Translations under genes and position numbers: made by a program | The notes under the pieces: model-generated | Databases searched by the model: none | What the model was told of the DNA's origin: nothing | The model's input: only the letters and a program-made list of their open reading frames with translations | Assembly: GCF_040549485.1 (NCBI RefSeq) | Contig: NZ_JBEPTK010000008.1 | Span: forward strand, 1-64,000 | Source of the DNA: Constrictibacter sp. MBR-5 | Lineage (GTDB): Bacteria > Pseudomonadota > Alphaproteobacteria > JAJUGE01 | Reading direction: 5' to 3' | Length of the DNA stretch: 64,000 bases | In this document: one piece after another, positions 1 through 7,820 of the stretch | How positions within the stretch are numbered: position 1 is the first letter of the stretch | Layout of the letters: each line of letters begins with the position of its first letter

Positions 1-2
1 CC

Positions 3-251
3 CCGGGGGGGGGGGGGGGGGCGCCCCCCCCCACACCAACGCGCCCCCCGGGCCGCCCCCCCCCCCCCCCCCCCCCCGGGCCCGACCCCGAGGACGACCT
101 CGAAGCCGAACTCGCCTACCTCCGCAGCATCGCCCCGCCCGTCGCGCTCAACCCCACCGCCCCGTCCTGGGCTCGCCACCCCGACCCCCTGGTCCGCGGC
201 GGCCAGTCCGACCTCCACGGCTGGGACCCCGCATGGGAGCGCCCGGGGTGA
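3..251 (+). CDS. 3' end of an unknown gene (5' end outside window)
   Basis: A frame with no start inside the window stays open to a TGA at 249-251. From about 78 onward its codon use looks genuine: acidic residues (DPEDDLEAEL), then a short Pro/His/Trp-containing tail ending HGWDPAWERPG. Upstream the frame runs through long homopolymers (G run 5-21, C runs around 57-77) that would encode Gly and Pro runs. These may be a real Pro/Gly-rich linker or an assembly fault at a contig edge. I do not recognise the family. The gene is called only because the last ~57 codons look coding. Confidence 0.45.
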   Translation, partial: PGGGGGAPPPTPTRPPGRPPPPPPPGPDPEDDLEAELAYLRSIAPPVALNPTAPSWARHPDPLVRGGQSDLHGWDPAWERPG

Positions 252-563
252 TGGGCAAAACGAAAGGCCGCCCCCCTCAACACCTTCCCGCCCGCAGCGC
301 AGCGGAGCGCCGGACCCAGGGGCCGCCCGGAAAACCTCTCCGCACGCAGCGCCCCCCCTGGTCCCGGACGCGGCGCTGGCGCGCCGCGTCCGGGAAAGTG
401 CGGAAGGAGACGGCCCACACATTCGATCGAGAAAGGAGCCACCCCCCGCGGCCAAGCGCGCGCTGGACAGGCCCCGCGGTTCCGGCTTCATTGCCCTCGG
501 CACCGGGCGGCCTCCCAGGCTCCCGGCCGAAGCAAGAACACGGAACCGAGGAGCAGACCCGCC
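252..563. other. Non-coding interval with a strong hairpin
   Basis: About 310 bases lie between the partial gene and the thiolase. An open frame crosses it on the + strand but encodes Arg/Pro-rich low-complexity sequence typical of chance GC-rich frames. Apart from the perfect inverted repeat at 362-395 and a Shine-Dalgarno-like GAGGAG before the thiolase start, I see nothing in it. Confidence 0.5.
362..395. terminator. Perfect 15-bp inverted repeat, candidate terminator
   Basis: Bases 362-376 are exactly complementary to 381-395, with a four-base loop (TGGC, 377-380). The stem is almost all G:C. No T tract follows, so it is not a textbook intrinsic terminator. Its place, about 110 bases after the partial gene and 170 before the thiolase, suits transcript-end protection or a T-less terminator. 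Confidence 0.5.
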
Positions 564-1766
564 ATGACCGACGCCTATATCTGCGATTTCGCGCGCACGC
601 CGATCGGCCGCTATGCGGGCGCCCTGAAGGACGTGCGGGCCGACGACCTGGCCGCCCACCCGCTGCGCGTGCTGCGCGAGCGCAACACCCAGGTCGACTG
701 GGCCGCGCTGGACGACTGCTACATGGGCTGCGCCAACCAGGCGGGCGAGGACAACCGCAACGTGGCGCGCATGGCGACCCTGCTGGCCGGCTTTCCGGTC
801 GAGGTGCCGGGGGCAACGGTCAACCGGCTCTGCGGCTCGGGCCTCGACGCGGTCGGCACCGCGGCGCGGGCGATCAGGACCGGCGAGGCCGACCTGATGC
901 TGGCCGGCGGCGTGGAGAGCATGACGCGGGCCCCCTTCGTGATGGGCAAGGCGGACCAGGCCTTCGCGCGCCAGGCCGACATCTACGACACGACGATCGG
1001 CTGGCGCTTCGTCAACGGCCTGATGAAGGCGCAGTACGGCACGGACTCGATGCCGGAGACCGGCGAGAACGTCGCCGAGGCCTTCCAGGTGTCGCGCGCC
1101 GACCAGGACGCCTTCGCCTACCGCAGCCAGATGCGGGCCAAGGCGGCGCAGGAGAGCGGCTTCTTCGCCAAGGAGATCGCGCCGGTCACCATCAAGGGCC
1201 GCAAGGGCGACACGGTGGTCGACACCGACGAGCATCCGCGCGGCGACACGACGATGGAGATGCTGGCCAAGCTGAAGACGCCGTTCCGCAACCCGGGCAC
1301 CGTGACCGCCGGCAACGCGTCGGGCGTCAACGACGGGGCCGCCGCCCTGCTGCTGGCGAGCGAGGCCGGCCTGAAGCGCCACGGGCTGACGCCGCGGGCG
1401 CGGGTCGTCGCGATGGCCACCGCCGGCGTCGAGCCGCGGCTGATGGGCATCGGCCCAGCCCCGGCGGTCCAGAAGCTGCTGGCCAAGACCGGCCTGACGC
1501 TGAAGGACGTCGACATCATCGAGCTGAACGAGGCCTTCGCCGCCCAGGGCATCGCGGTGCTCCGCCAGCTCGGCCTGCCCGAGGACGCCGATCACGTGAA
1601 CCCGCACGGCGGCGCCATCGCCCTCGGCCACCCGCTCGGCGCCTCGGGCGCGCGGCTGGCACTCACGGCGGTCAGCGCGCTGGAGACGCACGGCGGCAAG
1701 CGCGCCATCGCCACCATGTGCATCGGCGTCGGCCAGGGCATCGCGGCCTTGATCGAACTGGTGTGA
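564..1766 (+). CDS. Acetyl-CoA acetyltransferase family thiolase, 3-oxoadipyl-CoA thiolase type
   Basis: A 400-residue thiolase II, the normal length. Catalytic residues are visible: nucleophilic Cys90 (VNRLCGSGLDA), His356 (GHPLG) and Cys386 (MCIGVGQG). The N-terminal stretch with DCYMGCANQAGEDNRNVARM resembles PcaF/PaaJ 3-oxoadipyl-CoA thiolases, which split 3-oxoadipyl-CoA with CoA into succinyl-CoA and acetyl-CoA at the end of aromatic breakdown. No other pca or paa genes lie nearby, so the substrate is inferred from similarity only; a general acetoacetyl-CoA thiolase is possible. The ATG is preceded by a GAGGAG-like site. It converges with the FtsX-type permease gene, 21 bases apart. Confidence 0.88.
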   Translation: MTDAYICDFARTPIGRYAGALKDVRADDLAAHPLRVLRERNTQVDWAALDDCYMGCANQAGEDNRNVARMATLLAGFPVEVPGATVNRLCGSGLDAVGTAARAIRTGEADLMLAGGVESMTRAPFVMGKADQAFARQADIYDTTIGWRFVNGLMKAQYGTDSMPETGENVAEAFQVSRADQDAFAYRSQMRAKAAQESGFFAKEIAPVTIKGRKGDTVVDTDEHPRGDTTMEMLAKLKTPFRNPGTVTAGNASGVNDGAAALLLASEAGLKRHGLTPRARVVAMATAGVEPRLMGIGPAPAVQKLLAKTGLTLKDVDIIELNEAFAAQGIAVLRQLGLPEDADHVNPHGGAIALGHPLGASGARLALTAVSALETHGGKRAIATMCIGVGQGIAALIELV

Positions 1767-1779
1767 GACGGGGCGGGAG

Positions 1780-1799
1780 CCGGCGGGTCAGCCCGCCGG
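1780..1799. terminator. Hairpin between convergent genes
   Basis: CCGGCGGG (1780-1787) pairs with CCCGCCGG (1792-1799) around a four-base loop. It lies between the thiolase stop and the convergent permease gene and overlaps the permease stop codon. No T tract follows on either side. It may act as a bidirectional transcript end. Confidence 0.4.
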
Positions 1800-4226
1800 T
1801 TCTCCGCGCAGGAATTCCGCCGGCCGCGCCGCCAGCGCCCGGCGCGGCAGCCACAGGCCCGCGAGCGCCATGCCGGCGGTCGCCACGGCCGCCACCGTCA
1901 GCGGCACCGCCGGCCGGAACAGCCAGCCGTCCGGCGCGATGCGGACGACCACCGCATGCGCCGCCAGGGTGCCGAGCAGCGTTGCGACGGCGGCCGTGAC
2001 CAGCCCGAGCAGCGCCAGCTCGAGCATGCCGGCGAGCATGAGCTGGCGCGGCCGGGCGCCGACGACCTTGAGCAGGACGAGCTCGCGCAGCCGCCGCCGG
2101 TGGGTCGCGGCGAGGCTGCCGGCGATCACCGCGACGGCGGCGGCGACCGCCGCACCGGCGATCAGCGCCAGCGGCCGCGAGGCGGCCAGCAGCGCGCCGC
2201 GCAGCCGCTCCAGCACGGGGCCGACGCGCACCGTCGCGACCGCGGGGAACGCCGCGCCGACCGCGGCCTCGAGCGCCGCGGTCTCCGCCGGGCCGCTGGT
2301 CCAGGCAGCGGCGATCTCGCGATGGTCGGGCGGCGCGGCCGGCGGCGAGAGCAGGAAGGGGAAATCGAGGCGCAGCCGCGACCAGTCGATGCGCCGCAGG
2401 TTGGCCACGGTGGCCGTCAGGCGCCGGCCGCGATGGTTCAGCGCGATCGTGTCGCCGACCGCGATGCCCAGCCGCCGCGCCACCGCCGCGTCGACCGAGA
2501 CCAGCTGCGGCCCGGCATGGTCGGCCGGCCACCAGCCGCCCTCGACGATCGCGGCGCCCGGCGGCGGCGCGGCCGCCCAGGACACGCCGCGGTCGCCGCG
2601 CACCGCCCAGGCGACGTCGCGCGGCACCGCCTCGCGCAGCAGCGGCCGGGCACCGAGATGCGTGAGCCGGGCGTGCAGGAACGGCCGCCGCTCGACGCGG
2701 CTCCCCGGTGCGACCCGCCGCACCAGGGCCGCGAACGCCGGGCCTTCGTGCGGCGACAGGTTCAGGAAGGCGAGGTCGGGCGCGTCCTGCGGCACCGTCT
2801 CGTCCAGGTGGTGCAGCGCGTTGTCCTCGATGGTCTTCACCGCGACCAGGAGCGTGAGGCACAGGCCCAGCACGGTCACCACGGGCACCGTCACGGCCCC
2901 CGGCCGCGACAGGCCGTTCAGCGCCAGCCGCATCAGCGGCGGCCCCCGGCGCGCGCACCGCCCTGCCGCCCAGGCCACCAGCCGGCCGAGCAGCAGGAAG
3001 GCCGCCACCGCGAGGCCGGCCGCGGCGGCGAAGAGCGACGCGAGGAGCGGCATCGCGGTCGTCGCGAACAGCAGGCCGACGAGCAGGAGCGCCGCGGCCG
3101 CGACGAGGGCCGCCCGGCGCAGGCGCCCGCCCCGGACGGGCGCCGCCAGGTCGCGGAAGAGCCGCTGCGGCCCGATCCCGCGAACGCGGCCGAGCGAGCA
3201 GAGCGCGAACGCGGCGGCGGTGACGAGCCCGAACGCCGCCGCGGTCGCGAGCGCCGCGGGCTGCACCGAGGCACCGGCGACGAAGGGCAGCGCCGCCGGC
3301 CACAGCCGGCCGAGGACCGCGGGCGCCGCAGCGCCGACGACCAGTCCCACCGCCACGCCGAGGGCCGCTGCGAGCATCACCTGCGCGAAGTAGACGCCGG
3401 CGACCAGCCCCTCCGTGGCGCCGAGGCATTTGAGAACGGCCACCGTCTCGGTCCGGCGCGCCAGATGCGCGGTGACCGCCGCCGCCACGCCGGCGCCGCC
3501 GATCAGCAGCACCGACACGCCGCCGAGCAGCAGCAGCACCCGCCCGATCTGGACGACCCGCTCCAGGCCGGGCGGGCCGTCGGCCGCCTCGACGATCCGC
3601 CAGCCCGCGTCGGGGAAGCGCCGCTCGGCCTCCACGACCCAGGCGCCCGAATCGGCCCCGGGTGCCAGCCGGACGAGATTGTACCAGTAGACCGGCGACC
3701 CCGGTGCGGCGAGGTCGGTCCCGTCCAACGCCGCCCGCGCGACCAGCACCCGCGGACCGAGGGCGAAGCCCTGCACGCCCCGTCCCGGCTCGGCCACCAG
3801 CCGCGCCCGGACCGCCACCTTCAGCGGCCCGATCTGCAGCGGATCTCCCGGCGCCAGCCCGAGCGCCTCCAGCAGCGCCGGATCCGCCGCCGCCCCCCAG
3901 ACGCCGCCGCGGCGCCCCAGGGCGGCATCGAGCGGCTGCGGCGGCTCCAGCACCACCGTACCGTACAGCGGATAGCGCTCGTCGACCGCTTTCAGTTCGA
4001 CGAGCGTCGCGGCATTGCCGTCCACGCGGCGCGCCGGAACCCGCAGCTCCGCGACCTCGCTGTACGCCGCCGCCGTTTCGAGGAAGGCGCGCTGTTCGAT
4101 GTCCGCCGGCTCGTGGAAGAGGCGGAGCGAGACGTCGCCACCGACCGCGGCGCGCGCCCCGTCGCGCACATCGTCGGATACTATCCCGGCCAGCGACCCG
4201 AACGCCGCGATGACCGCGACGCCCAC
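1788..4226 (-). CDS. FtsX-type ABC transporter permease (YbbP-like)
   Basis: The called frame encodes 812 residues. It has an N-terminal membrane segment, a long periplasmic region, a central FtsX block (about 265-420), a second periplasmic domain and a C-terminal FtsX block (about 690-805) with several hydrophobic helices. This is the duplicated layout of YbbP/MacB-superfamily permeases linked to lipid or lipoprotein handling. The first ATG/GTG/TTG codon is the GTG at 4226, but the frame continues upstream to an ATT at 4322-4320 with a well-spaced GAGGGA site. The 32 extra residues (starting LTRSIRLAITVALRDLRG) complete the first helix, so the true protein is probably about 844 residues. The ATPase partner, normally adjacent, is absent from the window. 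Confidence 0.85.
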   Translation of the reverse strand: MGVAVIAAFGSLAGIVSDDVRDGARAAVGGDVSLRLFHEPADIEQRAFLETAAAYSEVAELRVPARRVDGNAATLVELKAVDERYPLYGTVVLEPPQPLDAALGRRGGVWGAAADPALLEALGLAPGDPLQIGPLKVAVRARLVAEPGRGVQGFALGPRVLVARAALDGTDLAAPGSPVYWYNLVRLAPGADSGAWVVEAERRFPDAGWRIVEAADGPPGLERVVQIGRVLLLLGGVSVLLIGGAGVAAAVTAHLARRTETVAVLKCLGATEGLVAGVYFAQVMLAAALGVAVGLVVGAAAPAVLGRLWPAALPFVAGASVQPAALATAAAFGLVTAAAFALCSLGRVRGIGPQRLFRDLAAPVRGGRLRRAALVAAAALLLVGLLFATTAMPLLASLFAAAAGLAVAAFLLLGRLVAWAAGRCARRGPPLMRLALNGLSRPGAVTVPVVTVLGLCLTLLVAVKTIEDNALHHLDETVPQDAPDLAFLNLSPHEGPAFAALVRRVAPGSRVERRPFLHARLTHLGARPLLREAVPRDVAWAVRGDRGVSWAAAPPPGAAIVEGGWWPADHAGPQLVSVDAAVARRLGIAVGDTIALNHRGRRLTATVANLRRIDWSRLRLDFPFLLSPPAAPPDHREIAAAWTSGPAETAALEAAVGAAFPAVATVRVGPVLERLRGALLAASRPLALIAGAAVAAAVAVIAGSLAATHRRRLRELVLLKVVGARPRQLMLAGMLELALLGLVTAAVATLLGTLAAHAVVVRIAPDGWLFRPAVPLTVAAVATAGMALAGLWLPRRALAARPAEFLRGEPAG

Positions 4227-4468
4227 GGCGATGCCCGCGACCAGCGTATACAGGCTGCCGGCGGCGCCGCGCAGATCGCGCAGCGCGACGGTGATGGCCA
4301 GACGAATGGACCTCGTGAGAATGCCGTCACTCCCTCGGCCGAACGCCGTCCGCCGTTACGGCGGTTGGCAACGCCGTCGCCGCAAGGGATAACACTGCGC
4401 GGCCGTCCCGTATCGGATCGGCTCGCCAATTTCCGTCAGCATCCACAGAAGCCACCGGAGAAGACGCC

Positions 4469-5407
4469 ATGGCCCCGCGCATCGGTTACCTGCTGCCGAC
4501 CCGCGAGAGCGTTATGGAGGGCCATCCGGCGGCGGCGCCGCTGCTGGCGCTGGCCGAGCGCGCCGAGACGCTCGGCTACGATTCGGTCTGGGTGGGCGAC
4601 TCCCTCCTCGCCCGGCCACGGCACGAGCCGATCACCCTGCTCGCAGGCGTCGCCGGCCGAACGAAGCGGGTCGAGCTCGGCACGGCGGTGCTCCTCCCGG
4701 CGCTGCGCAACCCAGTGGTGTTGGCGCACCAGGTCGCAACCCTGGACCAGGTGGCCGAGGGCCGCGTCATCCTCGGCGTCGGCATCGCCACAGACGTGCC
4801 GAACATCCGCGACGAGTTCGAAGCCGCGGGCGTGCCGTTCGAGAAGCGCGTCGGCCGCATGCTGGAAGGCCTGCGCCTCTGTCGAGCCCTCTGGACCGGC
4901 GAGCCGGTCGATTGGCAGGGCCGCTGGACGGTCAAGCACGGCACCCTCGGGCCCGTCCCCCATCGGCCAGGTGGGCCGCCCATCTGGATCGGCGGTGCCG
5001 CAGAAGCCTCGGTCGAGCGGGTCGGCAAGCATTTCGACGGCTGGTTCCCGAACGGACCGGATCCGGCAAGGGTCGCCGACATGTGGCAGCGCATGCAGGC
5101 GGTCGCGCGCGAAAACGGCCGGGACCCGTCGGCCATGACCGCAGCCACCTATCTCACCATCGCCATCGACGACGATGCCGAGCGTGCGACTCGCCGGATC
5201 GACGCCTTCCTGGAAAGCTACTACGGCCAGCCCGCTGCCCTCATGCGCAAGCGCCAGCCGAGCTATGGCGGTCCGCTCGAAGGCGCGAGGCAGTGGCTCG
5301 CCGACTATGCCGCCGTCGGTGTCAGCCATTTCGTGCTGCGCTTCGCAGGCGATCATGAACGCCACCTCGAACTGCTCGCCGGCATCGGCGCGGATCTCGG
5401 CCGCTGA
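4469..5407 (+). CDS. LLM-class flavin-dependent oxidoreductase
   Basis: A 312-residue luciferase-like monooxygenase of typical length. Family signatures include the N-terminal strand followed by LAERAETLGYDSVWVGD, the segment EGRVILGVGIATD, and PPIWIGGAAEASVERVGKHFDGWF, which normally contributes to the FMN/F420 pocket. It probably oxidises a small molecule with a reduced flavin or F420 and oxygen or a coenzyme as partner. The substrate cannot be told from sequence. The start is supported by GGAGAAG just upstream. It lies 22 bases before the CinA-like gene and is probably cotranscribed with it. Confidence 0.85.
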   Translation: MAPRIGYLLPTRESVMEGHPAAAPLLALAERAETLGYDSVWVGDSLLARPRHEPITLLAGVAGRTKRVELGTAVLLPALRNPVVLAHQVATLDQVAEGRVILGVGIATDVPNIRDEFEAAGVPFEKRVGRMLEGLRLCRALWTGEPVDWQGRWTVKHGTLGPVPHRPGGPPIWIGGAAEASVERVGKHFDGWFPNGPDPARVADMWQRMQAVARENGRDPSAMTAATYLTIAIDDDAERATRRIDAFLESYYGQPAALMRKRQPSYGGPLEGARQWLADYAAVGVSHFVLRFAGDHERHLELLAGIGADLGR

Positions 5408-5429
5408 GCCGGGTTGGAGAAGGACACCC

Positions 5430-6689
5430 ATGCGCATCGAGATCCTCTGCACCGGCGACGAGATCCTGACCGGCAAGACCATCAACACCAACTACAGCCA
5501 CATCGCCCGGCGGCTGGTCGAGGTCGGGCTGAACGTCACCTGGGGTACCACCGTCGGCGACGACCGCGAGAGCCTGCTGACCGCCTTCCGTCAGGCGGCC
5601 GAACGGGCCGACGCCGTCATCGTCAACGGCGGCCTCGGCCCGACCGTCGACGACCTGTCGCAGGAAGTGGCGGCCCAGGCGGCCGGGGTCGAGCTGGTGC
5701 TGAACGAAGCCTGGTTCGCCCGGATGGAGGAGCGCTATCGCCAGCGCGGCCGCGTCATGCCGCCCAACAACGTGAAGCAGGCGATGCTGCCGGCGGGGGC
5801 CGAGTTGATCGACAACCCCATCGGCACGGCCTGCGGCTTCGCCGTCACGCTCGGCAAGGCACGCTTCATGTTCACGCCAGGCGTCCCGCGCGAGATGCGC
5901 CGCATGATCGATGAACAGGTGCTGCCGCGCCTGCTGAAGATGAGCGGCCTGCAGAGCGTGACGCGCCTGAAGCGCTTCCACTCCTTCGGCATCGGCGAGT
6001 CGCGGGCCGACGAGATGCTCAGCGGCATCCCAGCCTTCGCCGACGGCTCGGTGAAGCTCGGGTTCCAGTCGCATTATCCGCAGCTCGAGACGAAGCTCGC
6101 GGCGCGTGCCGCGACCGCCGCCGAACTCGACCGGATCCTCGCACCGGTCGAGGCGGAGGTGCGTAGCCGGCTCGGCGCCTTCATCCTGTGCGAGGACAAC
6201 GAGACGCTGGAGGGCGTCGTCCTGGCGGCGCTGGCCGAGCGCGGCGGTTCGCTGGCGCTGGCCGAGACGTTCACCAGCGGCAATATCGCCTCGCGCCTCG
6301 CACCGCTGCCGGCCGCCGAAGGCGTCTTCCGCCGCGGCATCGTCTCGCGCGACACGCGCGAGATCGCCGCCGCCCTCGGCCTTGCCGGAGAGGCGGCCGT
6401 CTCTGTCGAGACGGCCGCAGCGGTTGCCCGCGCGCTCTGCGAAACGAGCGGCGCCAGCCACGGTCTCGCCGTCCTGATCACGGTCGATTCCGGCGATGAC
6501 CGTACCGAACTCGGCGGCGACATCTGCATCGGCATCGCCGATGCCGATGGCACGGTCACGCGCCGGGCACGGCTGCTCGGCGGCCGCGACTGGGTGCGCA
6601 TGGGAGCGGGCGAGATGGGCCTCGACTGCCTGCGCCGCCACCTGCTCGGCCTGCCGGTCGACGAGCGGATCGACTTTGAGAAGCGCTGA
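5430..6689 (+). CDS. CinA-like protein, YfaY type (molybdopterin-binding fold plus degenerate deamidase domain)
   Basis: 419 residues from the ATG preceded by GGAGAAGG. The N-terminal ~170 residues are a MoaB/MogA-like fold (CTGDEILTGKTINTN, VIVNGGLGPTVDDLS, PIGTACGF, FTPGVP), as in CinA proteins. The C-terminal ~150 residues align with the PncC/CinA nicotinamide-mononucleotide deamidase domain, but the motifs have changed. The usual ESCTGG is ETFTSG and the usual GIAGPxGG loop is VDSGDDRTELGG. The same kind of loss occurs in E. coli YfaY, which is thought not to be a deamidase. I expect a pyrophosphatase-type N-terminal activity at most and doubt NMN deamidation. Confidence 0.85.
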   Translation: MRIEILCTGDEILTGKTINTNYSHIARRLVEVGLNVTWGTTVGDDRESLLTAFRQAAERADAVIVNGGLGPTVDDLSQEVAAQAAGVELVLNEAWFARMEERYRQRGRVMPPNNVKQAMLPAGAELIDNPIGTACGFAVTLGKARFMFTPGVPREMRRMIDEQVLPRLLKMSGLQSVTRLKRFHSFGIGESRADEMLSGIPAFADGSVKLGFQSHYPQLETKLAARAATAAELDRILAPVEAEVRSRLGAFILCEDNETLEGVVLAALAERGGSLALAETFTSGNIASRLAPLPAAEGVFRRGIVSRDTREIAAALGLAGEAAVSVETAAAVARALCETSGASHGLAVLITVDSGDDRTELGGDICIGIADADGTVTRRARLLGGRDWVRMGAGEMGLDCLRRHLLGLPVDERIDFEKR

Positions 6690-6740
6690 CGGAAGATCGG
6701 CGGCGCTCCACCTTCGGCGCACCGGCGTTGAACAGGCGCG

Positions 6741-7364
6741 ATGTCTCAGGCACATACCGCCGGAGCCGACGTGACGGTTCGGCACCCGAAGCAGTATTGC
6801 CGCATGGACGTCTGTACCCGTGACCGCAGCCGCCGCATCGAAGGCTACGTCTGTCTGGTCGGTTTCGGCCTCTGCGTACCGCTCGCCAACTGGCTGATCC
6901 AGAGCATCGGGACGGTCTGCGTGCCGCAGGGTCCCTGCCTGGTACCGGTTGCGCCAGGCGTCATGGCGCCCAGCGGGGTACTGGCCATCGGCCTCGCCCT
7001 CGTCCTGCGCGACCTCGTACAACGACGCCTCGGCGTCGCCTGGGCACTCGGAGCCATCGGCGCCGGCGCCGCGCTTTCCGCCGCCTTTGCGCCTGCCGCA
7101 CTGGTCGTGGCGTCGACGGCCGCATTCCTGCTGTCGGAGATCGCCGATCTCGCCGTGTTCACACCGCTGCAGCGGCGCGGCCTCGTAAGAGCCGTGGCCG
7201 TCAGCAGCTTCGTCGGCCTCGTCGTCGACAGCCTCGTCTTCCTCTGGCTCGCCTTTGGCAGCCTCGCCTATCTGCCCGGCCAGGTGATCGGCAAGGCGTG
7301 GATGGTCGTGCTCGCGCTCCCGGTGATCTGGCTGCTTCGCCAGCGCGACGCCCGCGCTTCCTGA
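6741..7364 (+). CDS. VUT-family (YhhQ-like) inner-membrane transporter
   Basis: 207 residues with five to six hydrophobic helices. Features of the VUT/queuosine-precursor transporter family are an early helix followed by VLAIGLALVLRDLVQRRLG, a central FLLSEIADLAVFTPLQRR and a late VSSFVGLVVDSLVFLWLAFGS. Family members import queuosine precursors or related 7-deazaguanines, but many are uncharacterised. The 6741 start gives a polar 30-residue leader; the in-frame ATG at 6804 is equally credible, and neither has a strong ribosome-binding site. It follows the CinA-like gene by 51 bases. Confidence 0.75.
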   Translation: MSQAHTAGADVTVRHPKQYCRMDVCTRDRSRRIEGYVCLVGFGLCVPLANWLIQSIGTVCVPQGPCLVPVAPGVMAPSGVLAIGLALVLRDLVQRRLGVAWALGAIGAGAALSAAFAPAALVVASTAAFLLSEIADLAVFTPLQRRGLVRAVAVSSFVGLVVDSLVFLWLAFGSLAYLPGQVIGKAWMVVLALPVIWLLRQRDARAS

Positions 7365-7394
7365 GAAGCGTCGGCTCCCATCGGCCTGATCCGT

Positions 7395-7610
7395 TCAGGG
7401 CGCGAAGCGCCCGCGCAACGGCGTGCCGGTAACGAGCGACACCAGGTGCGCGATCGCGACCAGCGCCACCAATGCCGCGACGAACATGATCGCCAGCCAG
7501 GGCGGTCCCCATCGCGCGCCCGGTTCCCACGGCTTCTCGTGAAAGTGCCGCGCCACCATGAATACCGTGGCGGCGGCGGCGAACAGGACGAGCGTCGGGA
7601 CGAGGGTCAT
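7395..7610 (-). CDS. Small two-helix membrane protein, unknown function
   Basis: 71 residues with a hydrophobic segment at 3-20 and another at about 38-60. They are joined by a charged loop (HFHEKPWEPGARWGPPW), and the C-terminus is basic. Codon use is like that of the neighbours. It converges on the VUT gene, 30 bases away, and diverges from the sugar transporter. No known motif is seen. It is called from its clean two-helix pattern and isolated position. Confidence 0.6.
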   Translation of the reverse strand: MTLVPTLVLFAAAATVFMVARHFHEKPWEPGARWGPPWLAIMFVAALVALVAIAHLVSLVTGTPLRGRFAP

Positions 7611-7820
7611 GAGGCCGTCTTCTAAGGCCGGACGCCGGGTAGCGGAAGTGACGATGCGATAGTGCGCGGTCCAGCGATGCGAATAGCTGTAGACGGTCGT
7701 CGTCCACGGCGCTTACACTTTCCTCCATAACGGCAAAAGCCGAATAAAGACGACCGTTTGCTCAGGCTGCCGACTGGCAGGAAGAGCTAAATTGACGCGG
7801 TTGCGGAGGAGGAAACGATC

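Noticed and set aside
233-1999. A + strand frame of about 588 codons overlapping the thiolase
   Set aside because: The thiolase frame contains all catalytic motifs; this one is Arg/Pro/Gly low complexity.
1956-5138. A + strand open frame of about 1060 codons across the FtsX permease and monooxygenase
   Set aside because: Arg/Gln/Ala-rich shadow spanning two real genes and their divergent promoter.
6741-7610. A two-gene toxin-antitoxin or transporter pair
   Set aside because: The two membrane genes converge on opposite strands and share no motif; no functional link is visible.
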